Assembly (NCBI RefSeq): GCF_965262965.1
Contig: NZ_OZ253573.1
Coordinates: forward strand, 2,976,001 to 3,040,000
From: Poriferisodalis sp965262965
GTDB taxonomy: Bacteria; Actinomycetota; Acidimicrobiia; Acidimicrobiales; Poriferisodalaceae
DNA: 64,000 nt
Direction of reading: 5' to 3'
The translations under genes and the position numbers were made by a program. Position 1 is the stretch's first letter, and each line of letters begins with the position of its first letter. Under the pieces are notes generated by a model. That model made no database searches. It was not told where the DNA came from and saw nothing but the letters and a program-made list of their open reading frames with translations. This document shows, piece after piece, positions 44,301-52,155 of this stretch.

Positions 44301-45396
44301 CACGGAACCACAGCACACCCGGAAGCGCCAACGGCACAGTCCACAGAACAGCGCTCTTGCCGACACCGGACGGACCAGTGATCACCGACGCGGAGCGCTC
44401 GTCCAGCCCGGAAAGAACTTGATCCATGAGCGCCGGGCGGGGAACTACCAGACCGGCAGCCACATGTGCAGGCTGGGTGGCGGTCCCTTCGTAGAACCGA
44501 TCGTCGCCGTCGCCAGTGTTGCCAAATTCCAGTGCCTCGCAGATGCCGTTTCCGAGCGCATATTCGAGCGAGTCGATGTCAATGTGCTGCGCGGCATCGT
44601 TGATGATGCCGACCAACTCGGTTCTGCCCAGACAGCGGCGGTACTCGTAGCTCGCTGCTGCATTGTGGTCGACGGCGTCGGCCACGCATACGCGAAGCAG
44701 TCGCGCGACACGGCGCATCGCGGATGGTGGAAGAGTCACGCACTCAGCTAGCTCAGCGACAGTTCCGGCGGTCACCTCATCCCAGGTGACGCCAACAAGC
44801 ACCGTCCGTGACAGCAGATCGTCAAAGTCAGCGCCGCTCATCTCGCGTGCACAAGCTGAGTCCCAGAGAGCGGCGCGCAGCGCCGAATGAGGGGACAACG
44901 AATTCTCGAGCGTCTGATCGAAATCGTTCAGGTCGTCTTCGTCCACGACGCCGCGCTCAAGAACAACTACAACGGCCGAACCGTCCTCGAGCCGAGTCGA
45001 GTGCCGATCCCACGCCTCAAGGACATGCCCGCACGCAGCTCTGACGGGAAAGTGGCCCAGATGCCGCTGCCGCGACTTGACTTGGACATGCCGGGGGCGT
45101 GAACCCTCGAGGGACATGTCCTCAAAGCCCTCGGGCACCAGCGCATCCGCATCGACTCTGCCCGACGCAACCAGCGCGGCGAGCCACGCACCCACCGCGT
45201 CCTGAAAGTGGAACCCACGCCCTGCTCGTGCTCCCGACCTGCTGCCCTTCCATTGGTGAACGAGGGCTTCACCCTGACCTTGGTCATCAGGCGCGTTCGG
45301 TTCGGGGAAGCCGGCTGACGGCCCCTGAACCTTGGGCTGCTGCCGACCTCCATCTCGGCGAGCTGGCTGTCGCTTGCGCCTCTTATTTGCTGCCAC
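41371..45396 (-). CDS. Cap4/DUF4297-like nuclease fused to a STAND-type NTPase (Avs-like)
   Basis: A 1,341-residue protein, GTG 45396 with GGGAGG eight bases upstream. A basic leader (1-55) is followed by a PD-(D/E)xK nuclease of the Cap4/DUF4297 type: GRGFHFQDAVGAWL at about 59-72, Glu92-Asp93 in EGFEDMSLEG, and Gln105-x-Lys107 in RHVQVKSRQ. The NTPase has Walker A GPSGVGKS at 341-348 and a Walker B-like VAFLVDAAG at 392-400. The long helical C-terminus (about 560-1341) has no named motif and would be the sensor. The order effector, STAND NTPase, sensor is that of Avs phage-defence proteins. The gene is complete and stands alone. Confidence 0.75.
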   Translation of the reverse strand: MAANKRRKRQPARRDGGRQQPKVQGPSAGFPEPNAPDDQGQGEALVHQWKGSRSGARAGRGFHFQDAVGAWLAALVASGRVDADALVPEGFEDMSLEGSRPRHVQVKSRQRHLGHFPVRAACGHVLEAWDRHSTRLEDGSAVVVVLERGVVDEDDLNDFDQTLENSLSPHSALRAALWDSACAREMSGADFDDLLSRTVLVGVTWDEVTAGTVAELAECVTLPPSAMRRVARLLRVCVADAVDHNAAASYEYRRCLGRTELVGIINDAAQHIDIDSLEYALGNGICEALEFGNTGDGDDRFYEGTATQPAHVAAGLVVPRPALMDQVLSGLDERSASVITGPSGVGKSAVLWTVPLALPGVLWFRVRRLAEEDVPHLIRLARAYDVNQETPVAFLVDAAGADGLSAWARLRAEASAVPGLLLVASARSEDLMTLGDLSNCATIEVRLDETAAKTIFDGLVRRGVTTAPHWAEALDQADGLTLEFTHLLTRGQRLDDVIGDQIRRRIAEHRHLELDVLSLVSVADRWSAAISTNDVVAACGATVFEVREAISRLADEHLVTEHDGVMSGLHRLRSTAISEAVHAQPPPDILSTIKRVIGLIPTPQIHRFVASLLRDIPAARDVVIDAASAEQPSMVRITACLYGLRLADSYELAWTWKEIADLHEVPASCWTLLFGFTSAGLRLPDFLPAQLREAQQAMEATGGRSSPEALIARVGTAGIADLLSSTGDVDEATQMLAVLKDADSVLSCAVKTTVNESCPLLHALRSAPVNALAECLAAARSCNKTLAESLVELMGGEDAVLRRIRAQNPWITELDVRTEDGNALAFGRFLHVSDAVQDDPREAAVALGQLLLRCLPRIESVNIQALLPGGQEIRINGLVHGISELQREYDHSASATAWNQAQTRVALTLLGETDTVRLNSARPLLGQAADLTYEIGTRLITGQLARRGLKGLTGKIAKLHEGGRSIRPALGTIELGDTTISEQATAITTDDLSALITDLTGNVFRRLQQPDEYRTLAAYIADTVIGKHLEGAINQPWRLLGINGHPSSLDRLRDVLLDIYAVVHEMAIGRTNVTQLAQIARSIGTTQALQRAGDTCRQHEERYIGERRDAVRRACDAAGIRTSIVTRPQEPSVLLDLAITVEIPSLPEWPDAVSTLETALSAQQPIIEAYLLIPLRNGRPIPNLTMRLGSSLYPALDLGEWAALLPDPHPSELADTFTEAHNALQTLSGIQLLPEDQQEHHIAQEAAEAAASQLESAWKRLAELRPDALIETLMAYLTSLAHQIQTEGNGTHVGRSFAEQIALGVAQQEETEHFTNFVGARLLALQWDINAQVAIELLLRE

Positions 45397-45483
45397 TGAA
45401 CGAACCTCCCATCACAATCTTTGACGCTCGCCTGCCCGTCTGGGTGGCATCGCCCCGCCATCTCGTTTCAACGTGGGTGGACA

Positions 45484-45640
45484 ATCGCGACGGATGACGC
45501 TCATGCCCTCAAGGTGCTTGACCGACTGCACGGTTATCGCGCCGTTCCCTACGAACGCAGCCTCAGGCTGATTATTCGTGCTGTCGATGAGGGTCGCACC
45601 ACGCGTGAAGAGGCAGTCGACTGTACGGCGAGGTGCGCTC
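45484..45640 (+). pseudogene. Short coding-like fragment (possibly PIN-type C-terminus)
   Basis: The peptide TDDAHALKVLDRLHGYRAV followed by RSLRLIIRAVDEGRTTREEA resembles the C-terminal part of solitary PIN-like proteins (T-D-D then a helical tail ending in G-x-x-T-x-E-E-A). No start; similarity is weak and ends near 45640. Confidence 0.25.
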
Positions 45641-45704
45641 GCTGCGGGCCCCGTCAACGTCGTCGTCACGTGGCCTTGCCGTGGCGGCGTCATATTGGCT
45701 CTTC

Positions 45705-45839
45705 TCATCGAAGCTGGGACCTGGGTGATGTGAGGGTCCGCTGTCCAGGCGGGGCCTCGACGGTCACCGCTGTGCTCATATCGGCGAACCCAAGTTGCCT
45801 CAGTTGATCGGCGAAATCCAAAGTCTCGGTCCAGGCCAT
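45705..45839 (-). CDS. Small hypothetical ORF (44 codons)
   Basis: ATG 45839 to TGA 45705. The peptide begins MAWTETLDFADQLRQLGFAD and continues STAVTVEAPPGQRTL. It looks like coding sequence (amphipathic helix, then a strand), but has no clear ribosome site. It may be the start of a broken antitoxin-like gene. It diverges from the Pro-rich gene at 45901. Confidence 0.25.
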   Translation of the reverse strand: MAWTETLDFADQLRQLGFADMSTAVTVEAPPGQRTLTSPRSQLR

Positions 45840-45900
45840 TATTGGACCCCCGGGCAGCGTGACTGGCCGCTAATTTGAGAACAGAACAGGAGTGCCTGAC

Positions 45901-46053
45901 ATGTCTCGACGCAGTGGCGGTCCCAGAGAAGAACACCGCTTTGGCCAGATGCGCGTGCCGGGCGTCGATCCGCCGCCACCGGCGAAGCGAATTCCGGCGC
46001 TGCAGCCGGTGGTCAAGGACGCCCCACAGCCTGCTCCTTCAAAGGAGCAGTAA
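45901..46053 (+). CDS. Small proline-rich protein upstream of DUF6338 (locus B)
   Basis: A 50-residue protein from ATG 45901 with AGGAG seven bases upstream. It starts MSRRSGGPREEHRFGQMRV and continues with VDPPPPAKRIPALQPVV and an end rich in Pro/Ala/Lys. In size, position and P4-K motif it mirrors the 63-residue protein at 20684 (AKAPPPPRQ), and both are followed within a few bases by a DUF6338 gene. Confidence 0.55.
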   Translation: MSRRSGGPREEHRFGQMRVPGVDPPPPAKRIPALQPVVKDAPQPAPSKEQ

Positions 46054-46420
46054 CTCTGGATCAGAGCGCCGCGGGAATTGTCCATATCGCGCTCATCGTT
46101 TCCCCAGGATTCGCATACCGCGGAGCGAGAGAACGGGTTCGCCCGAGCCGCAGTCGAGTGCGCTCTGGTGAACGGCACTGCCGTTCGCGGGTCCGTCTAT
46201 TCGTTCAACAGGCAATTCGAGGAATCCGCCAACCGCGACCTGGTGCTGCGCTCCCCGATCGAGCGACGTCCTGCGCTGCCGGAGAATGGGCGACGCGATA
46301 CAGCAGCCAACGGCTCGCCAACTGCCGAATGGGTGTCGCTTGATGACTTCGGCTACCTCGTCGTCAATGCCTCTCAGATCGCTTTCATGCAGGTCACCCA
46401 TGTCCCCCGCGGTGCGCTAG

Positions 46421-47442
46421 ATGATTAGTTCCAAGGGGTCGGGTCCACCGGTTGTGGGGTGAGGGTGTCCAAGCTCGGGGTGTGAAACAACACCTCGATC
46501 TCGGAGGACCGGAGCATGAACCCGGACTTGGACACCCTTGCGACCGCACTGTATGTGCGGATCGATGACCTGTTGGCGCAGAACCCTCATTGGGTGCCGC
46601 AGCGGCCTGCGGTGGGGTTCGCCCCGAAGCTGTCGGACGCGGAGCTGATCACCCTGGCGGTGATCTCGGCGCTGCTGGGCTATGACAACGAGTCGCAGTT
46701 CGTGCGCTACGCGAAAGCGCATCTGCGGCCGTGGTTCGCGTACCTGCCCAACCGCGACGGCTACAACAAGCGGCTGCGGCGCAGCGCCGAGATGATCGCT
46801 CGTGTCATGGGATGGCTCGCACGCGAGTGCGAGTCGTGGCACGACGACGTGTGGCTGGTGGACTCCACCCCGGTCGAGTGCGGCCGAAGCCGCGAGACCC
46901 AAAAACGCTCCGGCCTCGCCCGATGGGCCCAATACGGCTGGTGCGCGTCGCATTCGCGGTACTTCTGGGGTCTGCGGCTGCACCTTGTGGCCACGCCGGC
47001 GGGGCTGCCGATCGCGTTCGCGCTCGCCGGCGCGAAAGCCGACGAACGCGAAGTCTGCGCGGACATGATCGCCGCGGCCGGGATCGCCCGGCCCGGCCAG
47101 ACACTCATCGCCGACAAGGGCTACAGACGCGCCGCGTTCGAACGTCAGCTCAACCAAGCCGGCATCACCCTGCTCCGCCCCGCCACCCGATCCGAGGCCC
47201 CACGGCCCGGCGCAAGGTTCCTGCGGCCCTTGCGCCAGATCATCGAATCGATCAACCAGACCCTCAAAGGCCAGCTCAGCCTCGAACGCCACAAAGGACG
47301 CACCCGCTCCGGCGTCGCCGTGCGCATCCTCACACGGCTCCTCGCCCTCACCACCGCCATCTGGCACAACGAGACCCACCGACACAGCCGACCAGCACGC
47401 TCACTCACCGCCTACGACCACTGACCCCTTGGAACTAATCAT
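46421..47442 (+). mobile_element. IS982-family insertion sequence with CTAG duplication
   Basis: Perfect inverted repeats ATGATTAGTTCCAAGGGGTC at 46421 and reversed at 47423-47442. CTAG flanks it at 46417-46420 and 47443-47446. IS982 elements usually duplicate six to nine bases, so four is short. Confidence 0.88.
46516..47424 (+). CDS. IS982-family transposase
   Basis: A 302-residue protein from ATG 46516 with GGAGG upstream. Typical IS982 features: the start DLDTLATALYVRIDDLL, KLSDAELITLAVISALLGY, first Asp in VWLVDSTPVECGRSRE, second Asp in LIADKGYRRAAFE and Glu in IIESINQTLKGQLSLERH. All three catalytic residues are present and the frame is unbroken. Probably active. Confidence 0.92.
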   Translation: MNPDLDTLATALYVRIDDLLAQNPHWVPQRPAVGFAPKLSDAELITLAVISALLGYDNESQFVRYAKAHLRPWFAYLPNRDGYNKRLRRSAEMIARVMGWLARECESWHDDVWLVDSTPVECGRSRETQKRSGLARWAQYGWCASHSRYFWGLRLHLVATPAGLPIAFALAGAKADEREVCADMIAAAGIARPGQTLIADKGYRRAAFERQLNQAGITLLRPATRSEAPRPGARFLRPLRQIIESINQTLKGQLSLERHKGRTRSGVAVRILTRLLALTTAIWHNETHRHSRPARSLTAYDH

Positions 47443-47633
47443 CTAGCGCAGCAGCTCTTTCCATGGCACCAAGCGATGAAGCTGCGCGAACTCGTCTCAC
47501 GAGTGCGCGACGGGCGGACCTTTCAACTACGAGGCCGACAACCCTTCAGCGCCGATGTCTGGGATGTGTGGCGAGCCAAAGCTGAGGCGTCGTCGAGCAT
47601 CGAGCAGGACGCCGACGGAGGAAACGCGAATCC

Positions 47634-48077
47634 ATGAGTCGGCGTCGCAAGGCCCACCGAGCGCGGCCACGCCACCAGCACGAGTCTCCGCTCCCGCCGG
47701 GATCCCGCTACATCGGCCCTGCCCCAGAAACGGCATCAGCCGGCGCCTCACTGGACTGCGCTACCTGCGAGGCCCCCGACGGCCCGCTTCTCACTTTGCA
47801 CCGCAGCCCGTCGCTCTTCAGCGATATTGATGCAGGAGCCATCCGCTACAACGATCTCGACCTGCAAGCAGCCGTATTCGCTTCCAAGGCAGGAAACAAC
47901 GCCATCGGGGAGGCAGGGCGCGAGTGTCCCGGGCTGGTCGGATCGGCATTCGGAGCCGTGATGACATCTGGCGGTCCTGACCGAAGACACGCTGCCGAAG
48001 CCTTCGTGTCCCAGCGGTCAGAGGTATGCGACGACGAACTCCCCGAGCATTCGGACGAGGCGAAGCCGTGGCAGTGA
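47634..48077 (+). CDS. Hypothetical protein downstream of the DUF6338 relic
   Basis: Starts at ATG 47634, overlapping the DUF6338 stop by four bases, with GGAGG upstream. The first 30 residues are basic and Pro-containing (MSRRRKAHRARPRHQHES, then PLPPGSRY) and recall the small Pro-rich proteins. The remainder lacks recognisable features and codon pattern weakens after about residue 40, so the real gene may be shorter or broken. Not recognised. Confidence 0.35.
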   Translation: MSRRRKAHRARPRHQHESPLPPGSRYIGPAPETASAGASLDCATCEAPDGPLLTLHRSPSLFSDIDAGAIRYNDLDLQAAVFASKAGNNAIGEAGRECPGLVGSAFGAVMTSGGPDRRHAAEAFVSQRSEVCDDELPEHSDEAKPWQ

Positions 48078-48380
48078 ATTCGAGGATCGACGCACATCTC
48101 GACGTTCAGCCCCATCGGATGGACATCAGACACCTGAGCGACCGCAGCACCCTCGCTCGAGCAAATCACACGTCCGTTGCCGTGTATGGGACGGCTGCAG
48201 CGCTTGGCTGCAGCCAAGACAGCAGAGGAACTCATAACCCTGGCCGCCGCGAGAGCGCTCAAGTGCCCCGATAACGGCTGTTTCGCGCTGAAATTGACCC
48301 TCCGAAAGTGCATTTGTGCACTTCCCGCTCGATCTCGATGCGCCGCGCAACGCTCTGACCAGGGGTTTTGTCCCTTCGGG

Positions 48381-48480
48381 GCCAATGTGGAGATTCGGCT
48401 AAAATCATGTGGAGATCGAGATCCGGGCTAGAATTTGCCCCGTCTGACCAGGGCAAACGCGACTGGCCAACATCCCACCA
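48381..48480. repeat. About 100-bp repeat resembling an IS21-type end, copy 1
   Basis: Contains ATGTGGAGATTCGGCTAAAA, a second ATGTGGAGAT and then TTTGCCCCGTCTGACCAGGG, closing with ACGCGACTGGCCAACA. The same order is found at 55685-55783. Repeated short boxes at the end are typical of IS21-like elements; no istA or istB is nearby, so it is a solo end. Confidence 0.55.
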
Positions 48481-48485
48481 ACCGG

Positions 48486-48515
48486 CAAGCCCCGGGAGCC
48501 CAGCTCCGGGGCTTG
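48486..48515. terminator. Stem-loop terminator candidate
   Basis: A 10-bp perfect stem CAAGCCCCGG/CCGGGGCTTG with a 10-base loop, 12 bases beyond the stop of the 56-residue minus-strand gene. On the plus strand it is followed by TTTCG only, so a weak terminator. Confidence 0.5.
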
Positions 48516-48526
48516 TTTCGCGCTGC

Positions 48527-48697
48527 TCAGTCCTCGCGTCGCACGCCTTTGAACGGGCCGCCAGCTCTCTTCATCGCCATGAAGCGGCCCGAGGACGCAT
48601 CGCGCTTGGTCCAGTTGCCGTTCTTCGGATTCTGGAACTGAGTGCGGCCTCTTATGGCACCGTTCCGGCCGCCGCCCTTTGCGCCATTCTTGGCCAT
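48527..48697 (-). CDS. Conserved-looking small basic protein (56 aa)
   Basis: ATG 48697 with AGGAGG upstream. The sequence MAKNGAKGGGRNGAIRGRTQ, then FQNPKNGNWTKRDASSGRF, is Gly/Lys/Arg-rich, with a N-P-K-x-G-x-W-x-K-R-D box. I recall similar short proteins in many bacteria, with no assigned role. It could bind nucleic acid (inference from charge). Followed by a stem-loop. Confidence 0.6.
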   Translation of the reverse strand: MAKNGAKGGGRNGAIRGRTQFQNPKNGNWTKRDASSGRFMAMKRAGGPFKGVRRED

Positions 48698-48731
48698 CGT
48701 GCCTCCTGGCTCCGTGAACTCAGTGTATTCC

Positions 48732-50387
48732 TCAGCCCATCCAGCTGATGGTGTCACGCACCCATGCCCAGGCCGATTCGGCCCACCCAACCTCGGCGTG
48801 CAGCAGCAGTCGACCCAGCGCCACGGCCCACAGCGCGGCAATGGAGGCCATCAGCAGCGTGCGGCTGCGCCGGAGCAGTCTCTCGGCCAGCGAAGTGGAT
48901 TCGCGGGTAAGGACGACGGCGCCAGCAAGCGTGAGTGGAAACGTCAGGAGTGCCAAGCTCTCGACTAGGTGAGCAAACGTCCCGGGCAGCCACAGCATGG
49001 TGGCACCGGCCATCGTGATGAGCAGTTGCAGCCACCAGATCGGGCGCCAGTAGCCGCGGCGAAGCCGTGCCCGAAGGCCGACTCCCACGATGCCGGGTGC
49101 CGTGCTCGCGTCGGCGTACAGAGCGATGGCATCAGCTGTTTCCCGAGCATCGTCGCTGACCTTGACATCGACGCGTTCGCCTGCGAAGTCGTCGACGCGC
49201 AATCGGTCAAGCACGATGCCATGATCTGAGGCACGGATCTCGACATGGGTGGTCGTCGCATCGCCCACTTCAATCTCTTGTCGCAGGTACGGCGACGGAG
49301 CGTCTCGCCACGGACGCTGCTCAGACAACTTGACAGTGCATGGTCGGTCGACGGGCACCACTGTGTCGATGATCACGTGCCATCGACGGCCGAGTTCAGC
49401 TAGGAAACGTCGCGCACGAGGGCTCATGGAGTCGACGGCGTTGCAGAACTCGGCGACGAGTATGTCGATATCTGCGATCCCGTGTGGTCGGATTGGCATG
49501 AATGGGACCGCTAGGAGAATCCACTCCGAGGAAGACTCCGGGTCCTCACCCTCCTGCAGGGCGTCGACCAGCGCTATCCGAGCGTCCTCCGTCTGGCCCA
49601 GCCAATCTGTGACGTGTCGAGCGTTGATGCCCAGCTCCAGATCGGCGTTGAGATAGCTGGCGAGAGCATCTGCTCGCCATCCGCGGCCCCAACCAAGCCA
49701 ACGAAGCCTCCGCGCTCGCTTCTCCGGGCCGACATAGTGCTCTCGCCAAGCCCAAGACGTGTAGTTCGAGACACCTGCCCACAGTGATCCTCCGAGAGGC
49801 TGTTCCTCAAGCGGACGACCATCAACATGCGACATGTATCCGGCTTGAATTTGGGCAGAGTCTCGCTTGAGGACGAGTGATGCCGGACTCCCATCGGCCC
49901 CTGCGAGGCCGACGTTGAGGAGGAGACTCTTCGGACGAACCGCGAATGGCAGGAGCAGGCGCAGACGGTCGCCAACCTGTGCTCCTGGTGCGTAGCGGCT
50001 GACGAGCTCAAGGGGTATCCGGATCTGGCATGCAGCGGTGGCGTCAACGTGGTCACTGTCCCGCAGCAAGATCTCATGGACAGATCGCTCGCGCCAAGCC
50101 TGCGTTTCCTCCAGCAGTTCGAACGTGAAGCCCCATTCTTCCGATAGATCGATCAACGCTGGCTCTCGCCGTTCGTCGGCAACCGCCTGAGTTCCCGCGT
50201 GGACGTGCGGCGTCACCGATTGAGAAGCGTCATCGAGCCAGTCCGATGCCCAACGGAAGAGGTGCCTCAACACCCTGCCTACCGGTGACGCCGTTTCAGA
50301 TTCCCCACACCACAGGCCCGCAACTCTGCCACAGCAGCACAGAGTTCGACGTGGAGTTTTGTCCCGTGTCAGGTTTCTCTGACACAT
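48732..50387 (-). CDS. Hypothetical protein with C-terminal membrane helices
   Basis: About 551 residues from ATG 50387; a shorter start near 50280 is possible, since the first 35 residues look unlike coding sequence. The bulk (to about 430) is soluble, with Trp-rich segments (SNYTSWAWREHY, LRWLGWGRGWRAD). The C-terminal 110 residues hold about four hydrophobic helices: PIWWLQLLITMAGATML, SLALLTFPLTLAGAVVL, TLLMASIAALWAVALG and a last short one. No family recognised. It diverges from the gene pair at 50403-52140, with a 15-base gap between starts. A membrane anchor in a defence-like cluster would suit an abortive-infection effector (inference). Confidence 0.6.
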   Translation of the reverse strand: MCQRNLTRDKTPRRTLCCCGRVAGLWCGESETASPVGRVLRHLFRWASDWLDDASQSVTPHVHAGTQAVADERREPALIDLSEEWGFTFELLEETQAWRERSVHEILLRDSDHVDATAACQIRIPLELVSRYAPGAQVGDRLRLLLPFAVRPKSLLLNVGLAGADGSPASLVLKRDSAQIQAGYMSHVDGRPLEEQPLGGSLWAGVSNYTSWAWREHYVGPEKRARRLRWLGWGRGWRADALASYLNADLELGINARHVTDWLGQTEDARIALVDALQEGEDPESSSEWILLAVPFMPIRPHGIADIDILVAEFCNAVDSMSPRARRFLAELGRRWHVIIDTVVPVDRPCTVKLSEQRPWRDAPSPYLRQEIEVGDATTTHVEIRASDHGIVLDRLRVDDFAGERVDVKVSDDARETADAIALYADASTAPGIVGVGLRARLRRGYWRPIWWLQLLITMAGATMLWLPGTFAHLVESLALLTFPLTLAGAVVLTRESTSLAERLLRRSRTLLMASIAALWAVALGRLLLHAEVGWAESAWAWVRDTISWMG

Positions 50388-50402
50388 CCTGGATGGTCAT
50401 CG

Positions 50403-51500
50403 ATGCGGAGGACCCCCCAAGTGCTCAATGAGATGTCGGCATCCGGCACCGACCTGCAGGACATGGCAAAGCGCAGTGAGCGACGGCCTGTTGTCGTGCC
50501 ACGAGTCACCGAGGTCGTCAGCGGGACGGTCCATGCACAAGCTGGGCATATCGCGCAAATTGAGGGACCGCTCGCTGGCCGCATGGATACGGTGCCCACC
50601 GTGACCATCGACTCCATGTTCTTTCACAGGATGTTCACGGCGTGCACGCTCATTCGCAAGCTCGTCGCCGAGAACCCGGTGCAGCCCGATACGTACGCAG
50701 AGCACGAGGCGGTGCAGGCATGGGCGTTCGTCACCGCTGCCTACAACGGGATCGAGCAGGCACTGAAGATGCTGCTGCTCGCTCCGGCCGAGCCTGCCTT
50801 CACGCTGGACGACCTCAAGAAGAGTCCTTATGGGCATGACTTGGAGACGCTCTATGCCGAGCTTGCGCCCAGCGACCGCGACTACACCGAGTTGCACTTC
50901 GGGGAGCACTGGAGCCTGAACGAGTTCGAGAAGCTGGACCTCGGCTTCGGCACGGCGCAGGAATTCATCGTTCACCTCAACAAGAGCCACCCTCAGGGAG
51001 GATCGCTTGCGTGGCGGTACGCGCTGCTCGACATGAGCGTCCAACTTCCGAAGACGAACCTGTGGACCATGTGCGAGGTGTGGTACGCGATCTGCTGCCG
51101 CATCAAGAACGCGATATTCGGCCGACAGGATCACACCTTTCGGCTGAGCGGTCGGCTGTTCTTCGCGATGAAGCGCGTCACCCAGAGCACACCTGCACCG
51201 TATGACGGCTTCATCGACGACCTCGGCATCTGGATGACTCACAGAGACGGCGACTATCTCGCTGCTTGGGTCGACCTCTTGGCCAAGGCGAATCGCGGCG
51301 CCATGAGCGAGGTGCAGGCCGCCGAACGCCTGCTGCCCGAGCTTGCCCGGATGGCCGATCGCGTCATTGCGCAAATGTCGCTCCAGCCGCCCGATCTCGA
51401 CATCCAGAAGTTCCTGCTGCAGGTACAACGGACCGACCGCGATCTGGTGTGGAATCCGCTGGACGCAAAGTTCGGTTGGACCGACGATATGGAGAGATGA
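50403..51500 (+). CDS. Hypothetical helical protein, HEPN-like region
   Basis: A 365-residue protein (ATG 50403; ATG 50433 also possible). The central part VQAWAFVTAAYNGIEQALKM followed by SPYGHDLETLYAELAP resembles helical HEPN-type or AbiV-like proteins: a helix with G-I-E-Q-A-L-K and then Y-G-H-D-L. No R-x4-6-H RNase motif is evident. It is followed one base after its stop by a second protein of the same style. Not assigned to a named system. Confidence 0.55.
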   Translation: MRRTPQVLNEMSASGTDLQDMAKRSERRPVVVPRVTEVVSGTVHAQAGHIAQIEGPLAGRMDTVPTVTIDSMFFHRMFTACTLIRKLVAENPVQPDTYAEHEAVQAWAFVTAAYNGIEQALKMLLLAPAEPAFTLDDLKKSPYGHDLETLYAELAPSDRDYTELHFGEHWSLNEFEKLDLGFGTAQEFIVHLNKSHPQGGSLAWRYALLDMSVQLPKTNLWTMCEVWYAICCRIKNAIFGRQDHTFRLSGRLFFAMKRVTQSTPAPYDGFIDDLGIWMTHRDGDYLAAWVDLLAKANRGAMSEVQAAERLLPELARMADRVIAQMSLQPPDLDIQKFLLQVQRTDRDLVWNPLDAKFGWTDDMER

Positions 51501-51501
51501 C

Positions 51502-52140
51502 ATGGCGATCTTCGGTCCCGCGTGTCCCGATGAGCCGTTCCGCAACAACGCGATCATGTGGAACTTCGACGACCGCGCCTTGGCGATGGGTTTTGCCGAC
51601 ACGGCGCAGCTGATCGTGGACCACTGGGTCGACAGGGGGCCGAATGATGCTCTGTTCGTGCCGCTCGTCTACAACTGCCGGCATGCGCTCGAACTCGTCC
51701 TGAAGGCCGCGATTCGGGAAGCTGCCGCGAGGTTGCCCGACGGGCGAATCGACAAGGCTCTTGAGCAAGACCGCGTGGACGAGTGGCTCGCGGATGAGGC
51801 AGTCCACAATCTTCACAAGCTCGCATTTCGTCTCGACAGGATGCTCGCAGAGCTTGGACTGGACACGCTGCCCTCAGACACCAACAGGGTTTTGCTGGAA
51901 ATCCACGGACTTGACCCCAATGGGCAGAGCTTCCGCTATGCGCAAGTTCGCAAGGGCAAAGACGCCCCGTTCGAGGACGCACCCCTGCCTCTTGTCAAGG
52001 ATGGCAACTACGGCGCGAATGTCGATGTCGTCGCCATGCACAAGCACTTCGACGAAGCGTTCACGCTGATCTCGGACGGCCTGATGTCGGTATTGGGGCA
52101 ATACGCGGAGTATCAGAGAGACATGGCCGACTGGCAGTGA
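51502..52140 (+). CDS. Hypothetical helical protein, HEPN-like, second of pair
   Basis: A 212-residue protein, ATG 51502 with GGAGAG upstream. The segment FVPLVYNCRHALELVLKAAI then VHNLHKLAFRLDRMLAELG again has the H-A-L-E-L-x-L-K-A and H-x-L-x-x-L pattern seen in HEPN-like proteins, as in the preceding gene. The C-terminal part has RYAQVRKGKDAPFED. The two genes form a tight operon and may form a complex. The next gene, SIR2, converges from the other strand. Confidence 0.55.
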   Translation: MAIFGPACPDEPFRNNAIMWNFDDRALAMGFADTAQLIVDHWVDRGPNDALFVPLVYNCRHALELVLKAAIREAAARLPDGRIDKALEQDRVDEWLADEAVHNLHKLAFRLDRMLAELGLDTLPSDTNRVLLEIHGLDPNGQSFRYAQVRKGKDAPFEDAPLPLVKDGNYGANVDVVAMHKHFDEAFTLISDGLMSVLGQYAEYQRDMADWQ

Positions 52141-52155
52141 GCGCGTCCGCAGGCG

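Larger units (their letters stand above)
46056..47637 (+). pseudogene. DUF6338 membrane protein, internally deleted and split by IS982
   Basis: Three pieces of one gene. The first (46056-46130) has SAAGIVHIALIVSPGFAYRG, the N-terminal helix ending in SPG as in DUF6338. Then about 100 residues are missing and the frame changes. The second (about 46145-46420) has ALVNGTAVRGSVYSFN, ESANRDLVLRSPIE and LVVNASQIAFMQVTHV, the C-terminal domain. IS982 sits at 46421-47442. The third (47443-47637) resumes in frame with QQLFPWHQAMKLRELVSRV and ends at TGA 47637, overlapping the next ATG. Inactive. Confidence 0.65.

Noticed and set aside
45421..45807. A 128-codon plus-strand gene
   Set aside because: Only about 50 codons in the middle look coding; start and end read as noise, so it is listed as a fragment.
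50403..52140. MNT-HEPN toxin-antitoxin pair
   Set aside because: Neither protein has nucleotidyltransferase motifs or a convincing R-x4-6-H; both look HEPN-like only in helical pattern.
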